Part shown: positions 31,637-40,020 of the stretch, in pieces
How the letters are laid out: each line of letters starts with the position of its first letter
How positions within the stretch are numbered: position 1 is the first letter of the stretch
Position numbers and translations under genes: made by a program
Notes under the pieces: model-generated
Seen by the model: the letters and a program-made list of their open reading frames with translations, nothing else
Database searches by the model: none
What the model was told of the DNA's origin: nothing
Assembly: GCF_001425175.1 (NCBI RefSeq)
Contig: NZ_LMDV01000010.1
Span: forward strand, 239,301-303,300
Source of the DNA: Nocardioides sp. Root1257
GTDB lineage: Bacteria > Actinomycetota > Actinomycetes > Propionibacteriales > Nocardioidaceae
Direction of reading: 5' to 3'
Length of the DNA: 64,000 bases

Positions 31637-33091
31637 TCAGGCCTTGAGGAAGCCTTCCGCGACGAGCGCCCGCACGGTCGGGAGGTAGGTCGAGCGCGTG
31701 TCCTCGGCGTCGAGGTCGAGGAGCTCCGCGAGGGCGTCGAGGATCTGACCGACGCTGAGCTCGCCGTCGCACGCACCCACCAGGGCGGCCTCGACGGTGT
31801 CGGCCTGACGGGCCCGGCGCAGCCCGCGCTGCTGCCGCATCACGACCACCTCCGGGTCCGCGGCGCCCGGCGCGCCCACGGTCTCCTGCTGGATGTCCGG
31901 GCGGACCACGAGGTGGGAGTCGAGGTCGACCTCGGCGTCCCCGGCGGCCGCCCAGTCCAGGAGCGCGGGCGCGATCGGCTGCTCCACGTCGTACGGCCAC
32001 TCGAGGAGCTCGCGCCTCGGCTGGGCCGCGCCGGAGCGACGCAGGTTGATCCAGCCGAAGCCGACCGCCTCGATGCCCTGCTGCTCGAACCACGAGACCC
32101 ACGTGTCGTAGCGGGCGGCGTACTCCGGGCCGCCGTGCTGGCCGGCGTCCTTGAGCCAGAGCTCGACGTACGACGCGGGGTCGACGACCTCGCGCTGCAC
32201 GACGTAGGCGTCGCACTCGTCGGCGACCCAGGAGCCCAGCCGCTCCTGCCAGTCGGTGCCGGCCGGGATCACCCAGTTGGCGAGCACCTGGCACCAGCCC
32301 CCCTCGGTGAGGTGGTCGGGCGCGGAGCGGACGATGTGCTCGACGACCCGATCGCCGGGGAGGCCGGAGTCGCGGTAGACCAGACGCTCGCCGGTGGCGG
32401 GCGAGATGACGAAGGGCGGGTTGGTCGCGATCAGGTCGAAGCGCTCACCGGCGACGGCCTCGAAGAACGAGCCGGCCCGGACGTCGACCGGGGTGCGGAC
32501 GTCGTTGAGAGCCAGGGTGAAGCGGGTGAGCCGCAGAGCACGCTCGTTGACGTCCGTCGCGACGACGGCGCCGCTGTGGCCGGCCAGGTGCAGCGCCTGC
32601 ACACCGCACCCGGTGCCGAGGTCGAGCGAGCGGCCCACCTGCTCGCGAATCGTCAGCTGGGCAAGGGATGTGGACGCCGAGCTGATCCCGAGCACGTGGT
32701 CCGGGCCGACCCGGTTGGGACCACCGTCGAGCCCGGGGGTCAGGTCGCTGACGACCCAGAGGTTCGCGCCGTCGGCGGCGTACGGGCGGACGTCGAGACG
32801 GGCAGCGACCTCGCCGACCGAGCGCTCGAGGAAGCCCTCGGCGGCGAGCCGGTCGACCAGTCCGGGCAGCGCGCGCTCGGCGTCGTCCAGGCCGACGACC
32901 GTCTGGAGCAGGAAGAGCCGGGTCAGGGTCTCGAGGGGGCTGCCGCCGCTCGTCCGCCGCAGCGCGGGGGTGGTCTCGTTGCGGGCGAGCGCGTCGTACG
33001 CCGCCGTCCCGAGCAGGTCAGCCACCTCGTCGTACGTGAAGTCGGCGTCGAGGAGGGCGGCGCGCAGGCGCTGCGGCAGGGACTCGGTCAC
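31637..33091 (-). CDS. class I SAM-dependent methyltransferase (DUF7059/HemK-like)
   Basis: The 484-residue protein has an N-terminal helical domain of about 150 residues (DUF7059-like). A class I methyltransferase core follows: motif I LDLGTGCGVQALHLAGHSG, acidic post-I VVATDVNERA and motif IV NPPFVI. The NPPF motif is shared by HemK/PrmC and N6-adenine or N2-guanine methyltransferases that act on planar amino groups. The substrate is uncertain. The C-terminal ~130 residues form an extra domain ending RALVAEGFLKA. The start is the GTG at 33091. It is convergent with the hypothetical gene and downstream of hppA, separated by a hairpin. Confidence 0.83.
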   Translation of the reverse strand: MTESLPQRLRAALLDADFTYDEVADLLGTAAYDALARNETTPALRRTSGGSPLETLTRLFLLQTVVGLDDAERALPGLVDRLAAEGFLERSVGEVAARLDVRPYAADGANLWVVSDLTPGLDGGPNRVGPDHVLGISSASTSLAQLTIREQVGRSLDLGTGCGVQALHLAGHSGAVVATDVNERALRLTRFTLALNDVRTPVDVRAGSFFEAVAGERFDLIATNPPFVISPATGERLVYRDSGLPGDRVVEHIVRSAPDHLTEGGWCQVLANWVIPAGTDWQERLGSWVADECDAYVVQREVVDPASYVELWLKDAGQHGGPEYAARYDTWVSWFEQQGIEAVGFGWINLRRSGAAQPRRELLEWPYDVEQPIAPALLDWAAAGDAEVDLDSHLVVRPDIQQETVGAPGAADPEVVVMRQQRGLRRARQADTVEAALVGACDGELSVGQILDALAELLDLDAEDTRSTYLPTVRALVAEGFLKA

Positions 33092-33115
33092 CGCTCGAGC
33101 CTAGGGCGTGCCGAA

Positions 33116-33163
33116 ACGACGACGACCCGCCCTCCCCTCGCGGGTCGGGCGGGTCGACGTCGT
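33116..33163 (-). terminator. hairpin terminator after hppA
   Basis: Arms 33116-33131 and 33148-33163 match at 15 of 16 positions, with a 16-nt loop. It starts 4 bp beyond the hppA stop (33168) on the minus strand and ends 24 bp before the methyltransferase start. Confidence 0.65.
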
Positions 33164-33167
33164 CGGG

Positions 33168-35525
33168 CTACGGCTGGTGCGGCGCCTCGAACTGCTGCGT
33201 CGGAGCCGGGTCGGTCTGCACGACCGGAGGGGGTGGCGGCGGAGGCGTGTCCGCCGGCGCGTCGCCGAACTCGACCTCGCGCCTCTTGGACACGATCACC
33301 GCGCCGGCGATGATCGCGACCGCCACCAGGGCGATCAGGATCCGCAGGGCATCGTGCTGGTCCTCGCCGACGCTCATGGACACGACGGCGCTGGCGATCA
33401 GCAGCGAGACCAGGTTCATCACCTTGATCAGCGGGTTGATGGCCGGGCCGGCCGTGTCCTTGAAGGGGTCGCCGACGGTGTCGCCGATGATCGTGGCCGC
33501 GTGGGCTTCGGAGCCCTTGCCGCCGTGGTTGCCGTCCTCGACCAGCTTCTTGGCGTTGTCCCAGGCACCGCCCGAGTTGGCGAGGAAGACGGCCATCAGC
33601 GTGCCGGTGCCGATGGCGCCCGCCAGGAAGCCGGCCAGCGCTGTCACGCCGAGGCCGAAGCCGACCGCGACCGGCGCCAGCACGGCGAGGATGCCGGGCG
33701 TGACCAGCTCGCGCAGCGAGTCCTTGGTGACGATGTCGACGACCTTGCCGTACTCCGGACGGCCGGTGCCCTCCATGATCCCGGGGATCTCGCGGAACTG
33801 GCGGCGCACCTCGTAGACGACCGCGCCGGCCGCGCGGGCGACCGCGTTGATGGCGAGGCCGGAGAAGAGGAACACCACGGCCGAGCCGAGGAGCACGCCG
33901 ACCAGGACGGCCGGGTTGAACACCTCGAAGCTGAGGAGGTTGACCTCCTTGGCGCTCGGGTTGGCGTCGACCAGCGCCTCGGCCACCGAGGTGGCGTAGG
34001 AGCCGAACAGCGCCGTCGCCGCGAGGACCGCCGTGGCGATCGCGATGCCCTTGGTGATCGCTTTGGTGGTGTTGCCGACGGCGTCGAGGTCGGTCAGGAT
34101 CTGCGCTCCCTCCTCGCTGACGTCGCCCGACATCTCCGCGACGCCCTGGGCGTTGTCGGAGACGGGACCGAAGGTGTCCATCGCGACGATGACGCCGACG
34201 GTCGTCAGCAGGCCGCAGCCGGCCAGGGCGACCGCGAACAGCGAGACGGTCAGGGCAGCACCGCCGAGCAGGTAGGCCCCGAAGACGGCCGCGCCGATGA
34301 CGAGCGTCGTGTAGACCGCCGACTCGAAGCCGACCGAGAGGCCGGAGAGGATCACCGTCGCCGCGCCGGTGAGCGACGTCTTGCCGACGCCCTTGACCGG
34401 GTTGTACTCGGTGCCGGTGTAGTAGCCGGTGAGGGCCAGGATGCCCGCCGCCATCACGATGCCGATGACGACGGCCACGCTCGCGATGACCCGGGGGTCT
34501 CCGTCGGCACCGGCCAGCGCGCCGATGTTGTCGAACTCGGCGAAGCTGCCGGGCAGGTAGACGAAGGACAGCACCACGCTGGCGATCGCGGCGATGCCGG
34601 CCGACAGGTAGAAGGAGCGGTTGATCGTGGTGAGGCCGTTGACCCCGGGGGTCGGACGGGTCAGGTAGACGCCCGCGACCGCCGTGAGTGCACCGATCGC
34701 GGGGATCAGGAGCGGGTAGACCAGGCCCTGGTCACCGAACGCCTGGGAGCCCAGGATCAGCGCGGCGACCAGCGTCACGGCGTACGACTCGAAGAGGTCG
34801 GCGGCCATGCCGGCGCAGTCGCCGACGTTGTCGCCCACGTTGTCGGCGATCGTCGCCGCGTTGCGGGGGTCGTCCTCGGGGATGTTCTGCTCCACCTTGC
34901 CGACCAGGTCGGCGCCGACGTCCGCGGCCTTGGTGAAGATGCCGCCGCCGACCCGCATGAACATCGCGAGCAGTGCGGCGCCGAAGCCGAAGCCCTCGAG
35001 GACCTTGGGCGCCTCGTCCTGGAAGAAGATGACGACGAGGCTCGCGCCCAGCAGGCCGAGGCCGACGGTGAGCATGCCGACCATCGCGCCGGTGCGCAGG
35101 CCGATCGTCATCGCGGCCTCGCGGCCGGTCGTGTTGGCGGCGGCCGCGACGCGCAGGTTGGCGCGGACGGCGAGTGACATGCCGAGGTAGCCGACCGAGG
35201 CCGAGAAGCCCGCGCCGATGAGGAAGAAGACCGAGCGGAAGATCCGCACGGTCATGTCGTCGGCGGGGAGCGCGAGCAGGGCGAAGAACGCGACGGCGGC
35301 GAAGATCGCCAGGGTGCGGAACTGCCGCTGGAGATAGGCGTCCGCGCCCTCCTGCACGGCCTGCGCGATGTTCTTCATGTTGTCGGTGCCCTCGCCTGCG
35401 GCGAGCACCTCCTGGCGGAACATCGCCGCCATGGCGAGCGCCCCGAGCGCGATCAGGGCGACGACGATGACGAGGACGAGATTGCCCCCGGTGACTTCGA
35501 CGGCAGCGGGATGGATCCCCGTCAT
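33168..35525 (-). CDS. hppA: K+-independent H+-translocating pyrophosphatase
   Basis: The 785-residue protein has about 16 membrane helices and the M-PPase signatures DVGADLVGKVE and DDPRNAATIADNVGDNVGD. Lysine K488 in GNTTKAITKG marks the K+-independent class; K+-dependent enzymes have Ala at this site. It couples cytoplasmic PPi hydrolysis to proton pumping. A proline-rich C-terminal tail (PPPPPPPVVQ) is added. The ATG at 35525 has a strong AGGAGGA ribosome site. It lies downstream of the STAS gene with a terminator between, so it has its own promoter. Adjacency of bldG-like and PPase genes is also seen in Streptomyces. Confidence 0.96.
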   Translation of the reverse strand: MTGIHPAAVEVTGGNLVLVIVVALIALGALAMAAMFRQEVLAAGEGTDNMKNIAQAVQEGADAYLQRQFRTLAIFAAVAFFALLALPADDMTVRIFRSVFFLIGAGFSASVGYLGMSLAVRANLRVAAAANTTGREAAMTIGLRTGAMVGMLTVGLGLLGASLVVIFFQDEAPKVLEGFGFGAALLAMFMRVGGGIFTKAADVGADLVGKVEQNIPEDDPRNAATIADNVGDNVGDCAGMAADLFESYAVTLVAALILGSQAFGDQGLVYPLLIPAIGALTAVAGVYLTRPTPGVNGLTTINRSFYLSAGIAAIASVVLSFVYLPGSFAEFDNIGALAGADGDPRVIASVAVVIGIVMAAGILALTGYYTGTEYNPVKGVGKTSLTGAATVILSGLSVGFESAVYTTLVIGAAVFGAYLLGGAALTVSLFAVALAGCGLLTTVGVIVAMDTFGPVSDNAQGVAEMSGDVSEEGAQILTDLDAVGNTTKAITKGIAIATAVLAATALFGSYATSVAEALVDANPSAKEVNLLSFEVFNPAVLVGVLLGSAVVFLFSGLAINAVARAAGAVVYEVRRQFREIPGIMEGTGRPEYGKVVDIVTKDSLRELVTPGILAVLAPVAVGFGLGVTALAGFLAGAIGTGTLMAVFLANSGGAWDNAKKLVEDGNHGGKGSEAHAATIIGDTVGDPFKDTAGPAINPLIKVMNLVSLLIASAVVSMSVGEDQHDALRILIALVAVAIIAGAVIVSKRREVEFGDAPADTPPPPPPPVVQTDPAPTQQFEAPHQP

Positions 35526-35677
35526 GCGGTTCCTCCTGGGTGTGATGCCGGACGTGATGCAGATCTCACACGGACGGGCCGGAGTCTACGCACGCCTGGC
35601 CCGGCGGCAGCACCGTTATGTGACCTGGAACACACGGCGAGTCGCAATCGCCCCGGGATCGGCCCCCGAAACGACGA

Positions 35678-35707
35678 CACCCCCGTCGTCCGAGGACGAC
35701 GGGGGTG
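35678..35707 (-). terminator. hairpin terminator after STAS gene
   Basis: CACCCCCGTCGTCC (35678-35691) pairs perfectly over 14 bp with GGACGACGGGGGTG (35694-35707) around a 2-nt centre. It lies 21 bp past the stop of the minus-strand STAS gene (35729), separating it from hppA. Confidence 0.8.
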
Positions 35708-35728
35708 ACGGTGAAGCAGAGGGGCCGG

Positions 35729-36070
35729 TCAGCTGCCGGCGAGGGCCGCCTCGGCGGAGTCGTGGATCACGAACACCTTGGCGAGGCCGGTGATCCGGAA
35801 GATCTTGAGCAGGCGGTCCTGGTTGCAGACCAGCTCGAGCGAGCCGTCGTGGGCGCGGACCTTCTTCAGGCCACCCACCAGGACGCCGAGACCGGTGGAG
35901 TCGAGGAACTCGACCTCCTCCATGTCGACCACGATGTCGTAGGCGCCGGCAGCGACCAGCTCGGTGATCTTGTCCCGCAGCTTGGGAGCCGTGTAGACGT
36001 CGATCTCGCCGCCGACCGCAACGATGGTCTTCCCACCGGCGTCGCGCGTCGTCAGGGTCAGGTCCACCAC
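35729..36070 (-). CDS. STAS-domain anti-sigma factor antagonist (BldG/RsbV-like)
   Basis: The 113-residue protein is a single STAS domain with a DIVVDMEEVEFLDSTGLGVL core. S58 in DSTGLG is the predicted phosphorylation site. In partner switching, the unphosphorylated form binds an anti-sigma kinase and frees a sigma factor. In Streptomyces the matching gene, bldG, is followed by its anti-sigma kinase gene; here a terminator and then hppA follow, so no cognate kinase is present. The GTG at 36070 is supported by GGGAGA upstream. It is divergent from the helicase gene, with 209 bp between starts. Confidence 0.9.
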   Translation of the reverse strand: MVDLTLTTRDAGGKTIVAVGGEIDVYTAPKLRDKITELVAAGAYDIVVDMEEVEFLDSTGLGVLVGGLKKVRAHDGSLELVCNQDRLLKIFRITGLAKVFVIHDSAEAALAGS

Positions 36071-36279
36071 TTGTCTCCCGTGCAGCTCGTTCGGTCGACC
36101 GGTCCGCCGGGACCTGTTGCCCCGTGTCCGGCCTGGTCAATGAAACCACGCTCATGCCGTCCCGCGCACAAAGTAGGCCACAAGGGCGAGACGATCATCC
36201 GAGGCAGGGTACGACGCTCGGCGCCTTCGTGGGGCGTCCGGGGTCCACGGTTGTCGGCGCACTCGGTGAGAATGGACGG

Positions 36280-38607
36280 GTGACAACGGCCCCGCGCTCC
36301 CCGTCGGTCGACCTGGGAGACCTGGTCGACCGACTGGCCTCGGTGCCCGGCCGGGAGGATCGCCTGCGGCACCTGGAGGTGCTGCCACCGCGGGTGGCGC
36401 GGGAGGCCGACTGGCCGCTGTGGGTGGCCCCTGAGGTCGTGGCGGCGCTGCGTGGGCGCGGGGTGGACCGGCTCTGGGAGCACCAGGCCGTCGCGGCCGA
36501 GGCCGCGTGGGAGGGCCAGCACGTCGTGCTCGCGACCGGGACCGCGTCCGGCAAGAGCCTCGGCTACCAGCTGCCCGCCCTCACCGCGATCCGAGGATCG
36601 AGGGGCACGCGCGGTCAGCGCGGCGCCACCGTCCTCTACCTGGCGCCGACGAAGGCACTCGCCCAGGACCAGCTCGCCAGCATCACCGCCCTGGGGCTCG
36701 ACGTACGCGCCACCACCCACGACGGCGACAGCACGATGGAGCAGCGCGACTGGGCGCGCGACCACGGCGAGTACGTCCTCACCAACCCCGACATGCTGCA
36801 CCGGTCCCTGCTGCCCGGCCACCAGCGCTGGTCGTCGTTCCTGGGTGCCCTGCAGTACGTCGTGGTCGACGAGTGCCACCACTACCGGGGCGTCTTCGGC
36901 GCCCACGTCGCCCAGATCCTGCGACGGCTGCGCCGCCTGTGCGCGTCCTACGGTGCGCACCCGACCTTCGTCCTCGCCTCCGCGACGGTGGCCGAGCCCG
37001 ACCTCGCGGCCCGCCGGCTGACCGGCCTCGACGTCGCGGCGGTGACCGGCGACGGGTCGCCGCGCGGCCGGGTCAGGCTGGCCCTGTGGGAGCCGCCGTT
37101 CACCGCCCACACGGGGGAGAACGGCGCGCCGGTCCGGCGCGCCGCCTCCTCGGAGACCGCGGACCTGCTGGCCGACCTGGTGTCGTCCGACGTCCGCACC
37201 CTGGCGTTCGTCCGCTCGCGCCGGGGCGCGGAGCAGGTCGCCATGACCGCCGCCGAGCTGCTCGCCGACGTCGACCCGTCGCTCCCGGGCCGGGTCGCGG
37301 CGTACCGCGGCGGCTACCTCCCCGAGGAGCGCCGCGCCCTCGAGGAGGCGCTGCGCAGCGGGGCGCTGACCGGGCTCGCCGCCACGAACGCCCTGGAGCT
37401 CGGGATCGACATCAGCGGCCTGGATGCCGTGCTGATGGCCGGGTTCCCCGGCACCCGCGCAGCCCTGTGGCAGCAGGTCGGCCGAGCCGGGCGCGGCGCG
37501 CGGGATGCCCTCGGCGTCCTCGTCGCGCGCGACGACCCACTCGACACCTACCTGGTGACCCACCCGGAGGCGCTGCTCGGCCGGCCGGTGGAGGCCACGG
37601 TCTTCGACCCGGCGAACCCGTACGTGCTCGGCCCGCAGCTGTGCGCCGCCGCGCAGGAGCTGCCGCTCACGGAGGACGACCTGCCGCTCTTCGGGCCGAC
37701 CGCCCGCGAGGTCGTCGACGCACTCACCGAGGGCGGACTGCTCCGACGGAGGCCGCGCGGTTGGTTCTGGACCGACCGGCGCCGGGCCAGCGACCTCGCC
37801 GACATCCGGTCCGCGGGCGGCGCGCCCGTGCAGCTGGTCGAGGGCGAGACCGGCCGGGTGATCGGCACCGTCGACGCATCCAGCTCCCACGCGACGGCCC
37901 ACCCCGGCGCGGTCTACGTGCACCGGGGCGAGACCTGGCTGGTGCGCTCCCTCGACCTCGAGGAGCACGTCGCGGTGATCGACCGCGCCGATCCCGACTA
38001 CTCGACGACGGCCCGCGAGGTCACCGACATCGCGATCGTCGAGGAGCGTGAGCACGTGCAGTGGGGGTCGTGCCGGCTCGCGTTCGGGGTGGTCGACGTG
38101 ACCCATCAGGTGGTGGCGTTCCTGCGACGCCGCCAGCCCGGGGGCGAGGTGCTCGGCGAGGAGCCGCTCGACCTGCCGGAGCGGTCGCTGCGCACGGCGG
38201 CGGTCTGGTGGACGGTGCCGGAGCACGCGCTGGCGGAGTCCGGGCTCGCGGCCCGCGACCTGCCCGGTGCCGCCCACGCCGCCGAGCACTGCTCGATCGG
38301 GCTGCTGCCGCTCTTCGCGACCTGCGACCGGTGGGACATCGGCGGTGTCTCGACCGCCCTGCACCCGGACACCGGGCAGCTCACGGTCTTCGTCTACGAC
38401 GGGCACCCGGGCGGCGCCGGCTTCTCCGAGCGGGGCTACCGGACCGCGCGCGCCTGGCTGACCGCCACCCGCGACGCCATCCTCGCCTGCACCTGCGAGG
38501 ACGGCTGCCCGTCGTGCATCCAGTCACCGAAGTGCGGCAACCAGAACAACCCGCTCGACAAGGCCGGTGCGGCCGCCCTCCTCGACCTCCTGCTCACCGG
38601 GGGCTAG
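36280..38607 (+). CDS. DEAH-box helicase with DUF1998 (helicase/secretion neighbourhood type)
   Basis: The 775-residue SF2 helicase has motif I ATGTASGKSLGYQ, Ia APTKALAQDQ, motif II VVVDECHHY (DECH), motif III ASATV, motif V NALELGIDI and motif VI QQVGRAGRG. A C-terminal DUF1998 domain carries four cysteines (CTCEDGCPSC and KCG), as in MrfA-type DNA repair helicases. In actinobacteria this subfamily is found beside Tad-type secretion genes, as here. It probably unwinds DNA in repair; a secretion role is unproven. The GTG at 36280 fits a GAGAATGGA site; the upstream extension has no domain match. Confidence 0.92.
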   Translation: MTTAPRSPSVDLGDLVDRLASVPGREDRLRHLEVLPPRVAREADWPLWVAPEVVAALRGRGVDRLWEHQAVAAEAAWEGQHVVLATGTASGKSLGYQLPALTAIRGSRGTRGQRGATVLYLAPTKALAQDQLASITALGLDVRATTHDGDSTMEQRDWARDHGEYVLTNPDMLHRSLLPGHQRWSSFLGALQYVVVDECHHYRGVFGAHVAQILRRLRRLCASYGAHPTFVLASATVAEPDLAARRLTGLDVAAVTGDGSPRGRVRLALWEPPFTAHTGENGAPVRRAASSETADLLADLVSSDVRTLAFVRSRRGAEQVAMTAAELLADVDPSLPGRVAAYRGGYLPEERRALEEALRSGALTGLAATNALELGIDISGLDAVLMAGFPGTRAALWQQVGRAGRGARDALGVLVARDDPLDTYLVTHPEALLGRPVEATVFDPANPYVLGPQLCAAAQELPLTEDDLPLFGPTAREVVDALTEGGLLRRRPRGWFWTDRRRASDLADIRSAGGAPVQLVEGETGRVIGTVDASSSHATAHPGAVYVHRGETWLVRSLDLEEHVAVIDRADPDYSTTAREVTDIAIVEEREHVQWGSCRLAFGVVDVTHQVVAFLRRRQPGGEVLGEEPLDLPERSLRTAAVWWTVPEHALAESGLAARDLPGAAHAAEHCSIGLLPLFATCDRWDIGGVSTALHPDTGQLTVFVYDGHPGGAGFSERGYRTARAWLTATRDAILACTCEDGCPSCIQSPKCGNQNNPLDKAGAAALLDLLLTGG

Positions 38608-38641
38608 GCATTGCCGCGGGCGATGTCCTAGGGTCCGCGGC

Positions 38642-38953
38642 ATGGTCTTCGGTCTCCTCGTCATGCTGGTCGGCGCACTCGCGGTCGTCGCAGCGGTGCT
38701 GACGGCCGACGGCACGAACGTCGAGCTGCTCGGCCTCGACATCACTGCCCTCGGGCTCTACCTCATCGGTCTCGGCAGCGGCCTCGCCCTCCTGTGGGGC
38801 TTCAGCATCAGCAAGTGGGGCACCAAGCGCTCCCTGCGCCAGCGCCGCGAGTCCAAGCAGCTCAACGAGCTGTCCGAGAAGCTGGAGAAGCGCGACGCCG
38901 AGCGCCGCGACGACGACGAGGACCGCGACAAGAACACCGACCGCGACTACTGA
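38642..38953 (+). CDS. small two-TM membrane protein with charged coiled tail
   Basis: The 103-residue protein has two membrane helices (about 3-21 and 32-53). A highly charged tail (about 58-103, rich in Arg, Lys, Asp, Glu) follows, probably a cytoplasmic coiled coil or disordered region. The ATG at 38642 starts exactly at the hydrophobic segment, 34 bp after the helicase stop. I recognise no named family; similar small proteins lie beside the DEAH helicase in related genomes by my recollection. It is convergent with the TadE-like gene. Confidence 0.65.
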   Translation: MVFGLLVMLVGALAVVAAVLTADGTNVELLGLDITALGLYLIGLGSGLALLWGFSISKWGTKRSLRQRRESKQLNELSEKLEKRDAERRDDDEDRDKNTDRDY

Positions 38954-38965
38954 GGCCCGGGCGCT

Positions 38966-39337
38966 CTAGCGCTCCGCGGGTCCGGCCCGCGCCTCGGCGC
39001 CGAGGTCGCCGGTCTGGCCCAGCCACCGCGGGCCGCGCACCTCGACGGCCAGCCGGACGTCGCGCTCGTCGACCCGGCACGACGTCACCGCGGCGCCGTT
39101 CGCCGCCACCACCCGTGCGCCCGCCGCGCACCCGTCGGCGCCGCGCGCGAGGGCCTGCGCGGCCGCCAACGCGCCGAGGTCGGCGGCCGACTGGGCGCGG
39201 CGCTGGGCGTGGACCATCGCCGACACGACGCCGAGCGCCGCGGCGAGCAGCACCAGCAGGCCGAGGCACGCGATCGCGAACGGCGTCGCCGAGCCGCGCT
39301 GGTCACGGTGTCGGTCGCGGGCCTGCCGACGGGTCAC
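38966..39337 (-). CDS. TadE-like pseudopilin (Rv3654c-type)
   Basis: The 123-residue protein has a basic N-terminus, then RGSATPFAIACLGLLVLLAAALGVVSAM, a type IV-pilin-like hydrophobic segment (about 15-42). Helical repeats with AQSAADLGALAAAQALARG follow, a TadG/Flp-related motif, then a short C-terminal domain with a possible disulfide. This matches the helicase-neighbourhood TadE-like family seen in Mycobacterium (Rv3654c). It is a presumed minor pilin or secreted component. The GTG at 39337 overlaps the next TadE-like gene by 4 bp, so the three pilin-class genes are coupled. Confidence 0.82.
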   Translation of the reverse strand: MTRRQARDRHRDQRGSATPFAIACLGLLVLLAAALGVVSAMVHAQRRAQSAADLGALAAAQALARGADGCAAGARVVAANGAAVTSCRVDERDVRLAVEVRGPRWLGQTGDLGAEARAGPAER

Positions 39338-39708
39338 GGCGTCGTCTCCTCGCTCGCGGCGACGGCTTCCGCGGACACCTGCGCGAACGGCAGGTCGAAG
39401 AGGCCGCCGGGCCCGGAGACCCGTCCGACGACGACGGCGGTGACCTCGCCACCACCGCCGTCGCGAACCGTCACCGTGCTGCCCGGTGGGGCGACCCGCT
39501 CCCCGCGCGCGATCGCGGCGTCCGTCGCGTCGCCCCGGGCAACGGCGCGCGCCGTCTCGCGGGCGGCGTCGACCGCGCGCACCTGGGCCGCGCCGACCGA
39601 CAGCAGCCACACCAGCCCGATCGTCACCGCCAGCAGCAGCGGCAGCGTCATCGCCAGCTCGGCGGTGGCGGCACCGCGCTCGTCGCGGGGAGTGGGCCGC
39701 TGGTTCAT
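39334..39708 (-). CDS. TadE-family minor pilin
   Basis: The 124-residue protein starts with a hydrophilic stretch ending ERGAATAELA, the TadE/prepilin-type cleavage region with Glu at the +5-like position. The membrane helix is MTLPLLLAVTIGLVWLLSVGAAQV. A periplasmic beta-rich domain follows. TadE proteins are processed pseudopilins that help assemble Flp/Tad pili. It overlaps the Flp-like pilin gene upstream (ATGA) and the other TadE-like gene downstream. Its M. tuberculosis counterpart by position and type is Rv3655c. Confidence 0.85.
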   Translation of the reverse strand: MNQRPTPRDERGAATAELAMTLPLLLAVTIGLVWLLSVGAAQVRAVDAARETARAVARGDATDAAIARGERVAPPGSTVTVRDGGGGEVTAVVVGRVSGPGGLFDLPFAQVSAEAVAASEETTP

Positions 39709-39878
39709 CCGATGCCCAGCAGCCCGAGCACGTGATCGAACAGGGTCTTGAGCAGCTGGTCGCCGAAGCCGCCGGTCAGCAGCTTGTAGAGCAGCCCGGC
39801 CAGACCGGCCCCGGCGGCCGTGCCCACGGCGTACTCCGCCGTGGTGATGCCGCGCTCGTCGCGTGATCGCAGAGACAT
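39705..39878 (-). CDS. Flp-type small pilin (DUF4244)
   Basis: Reverse-strand reading from ATG 39878 gives 57 residues. A charged leader MSLRSRDERG is followed by ITTAEYAVGTAAGAGLAGLL. That places a prepilin-peptidase-type cleavage after Gly10 with Glu at +5, the hallmark of Flp/DUF4244 pilins. The rest is one hydrophobic helix and a short amphipathic tail (LLKTLFDHVLGLLGIG). A consensus GGAGGA site lies upstream. Its stop overlaps the TadE start by 4 bp. This is probably the main structural subunit of the pilus. A 142-bp gap separates it from tadC, room for its own promoter. Confidence 0.85.
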   Translation of the reverse strand: MSLRSRDERGITTAEYAVGTAAGAGLAGLLYKLLTGGFGDQLLKTLFDHVLGLLGIG

Positions 39879-40020
39879 GTGTTCCTCCGTTTCCCGGCCG
39901 CCCGATGCGGCCCGTCGCCCCGACCTTCTGCGATCTCGGAGGATCCCGCTGGCGGGCCGAGCGCGGCTGTGGAGAGCCGTGCGGCGGAGTCGTCGGTGGA
40001 CGGTTCGTGGCCCGGTGCGG

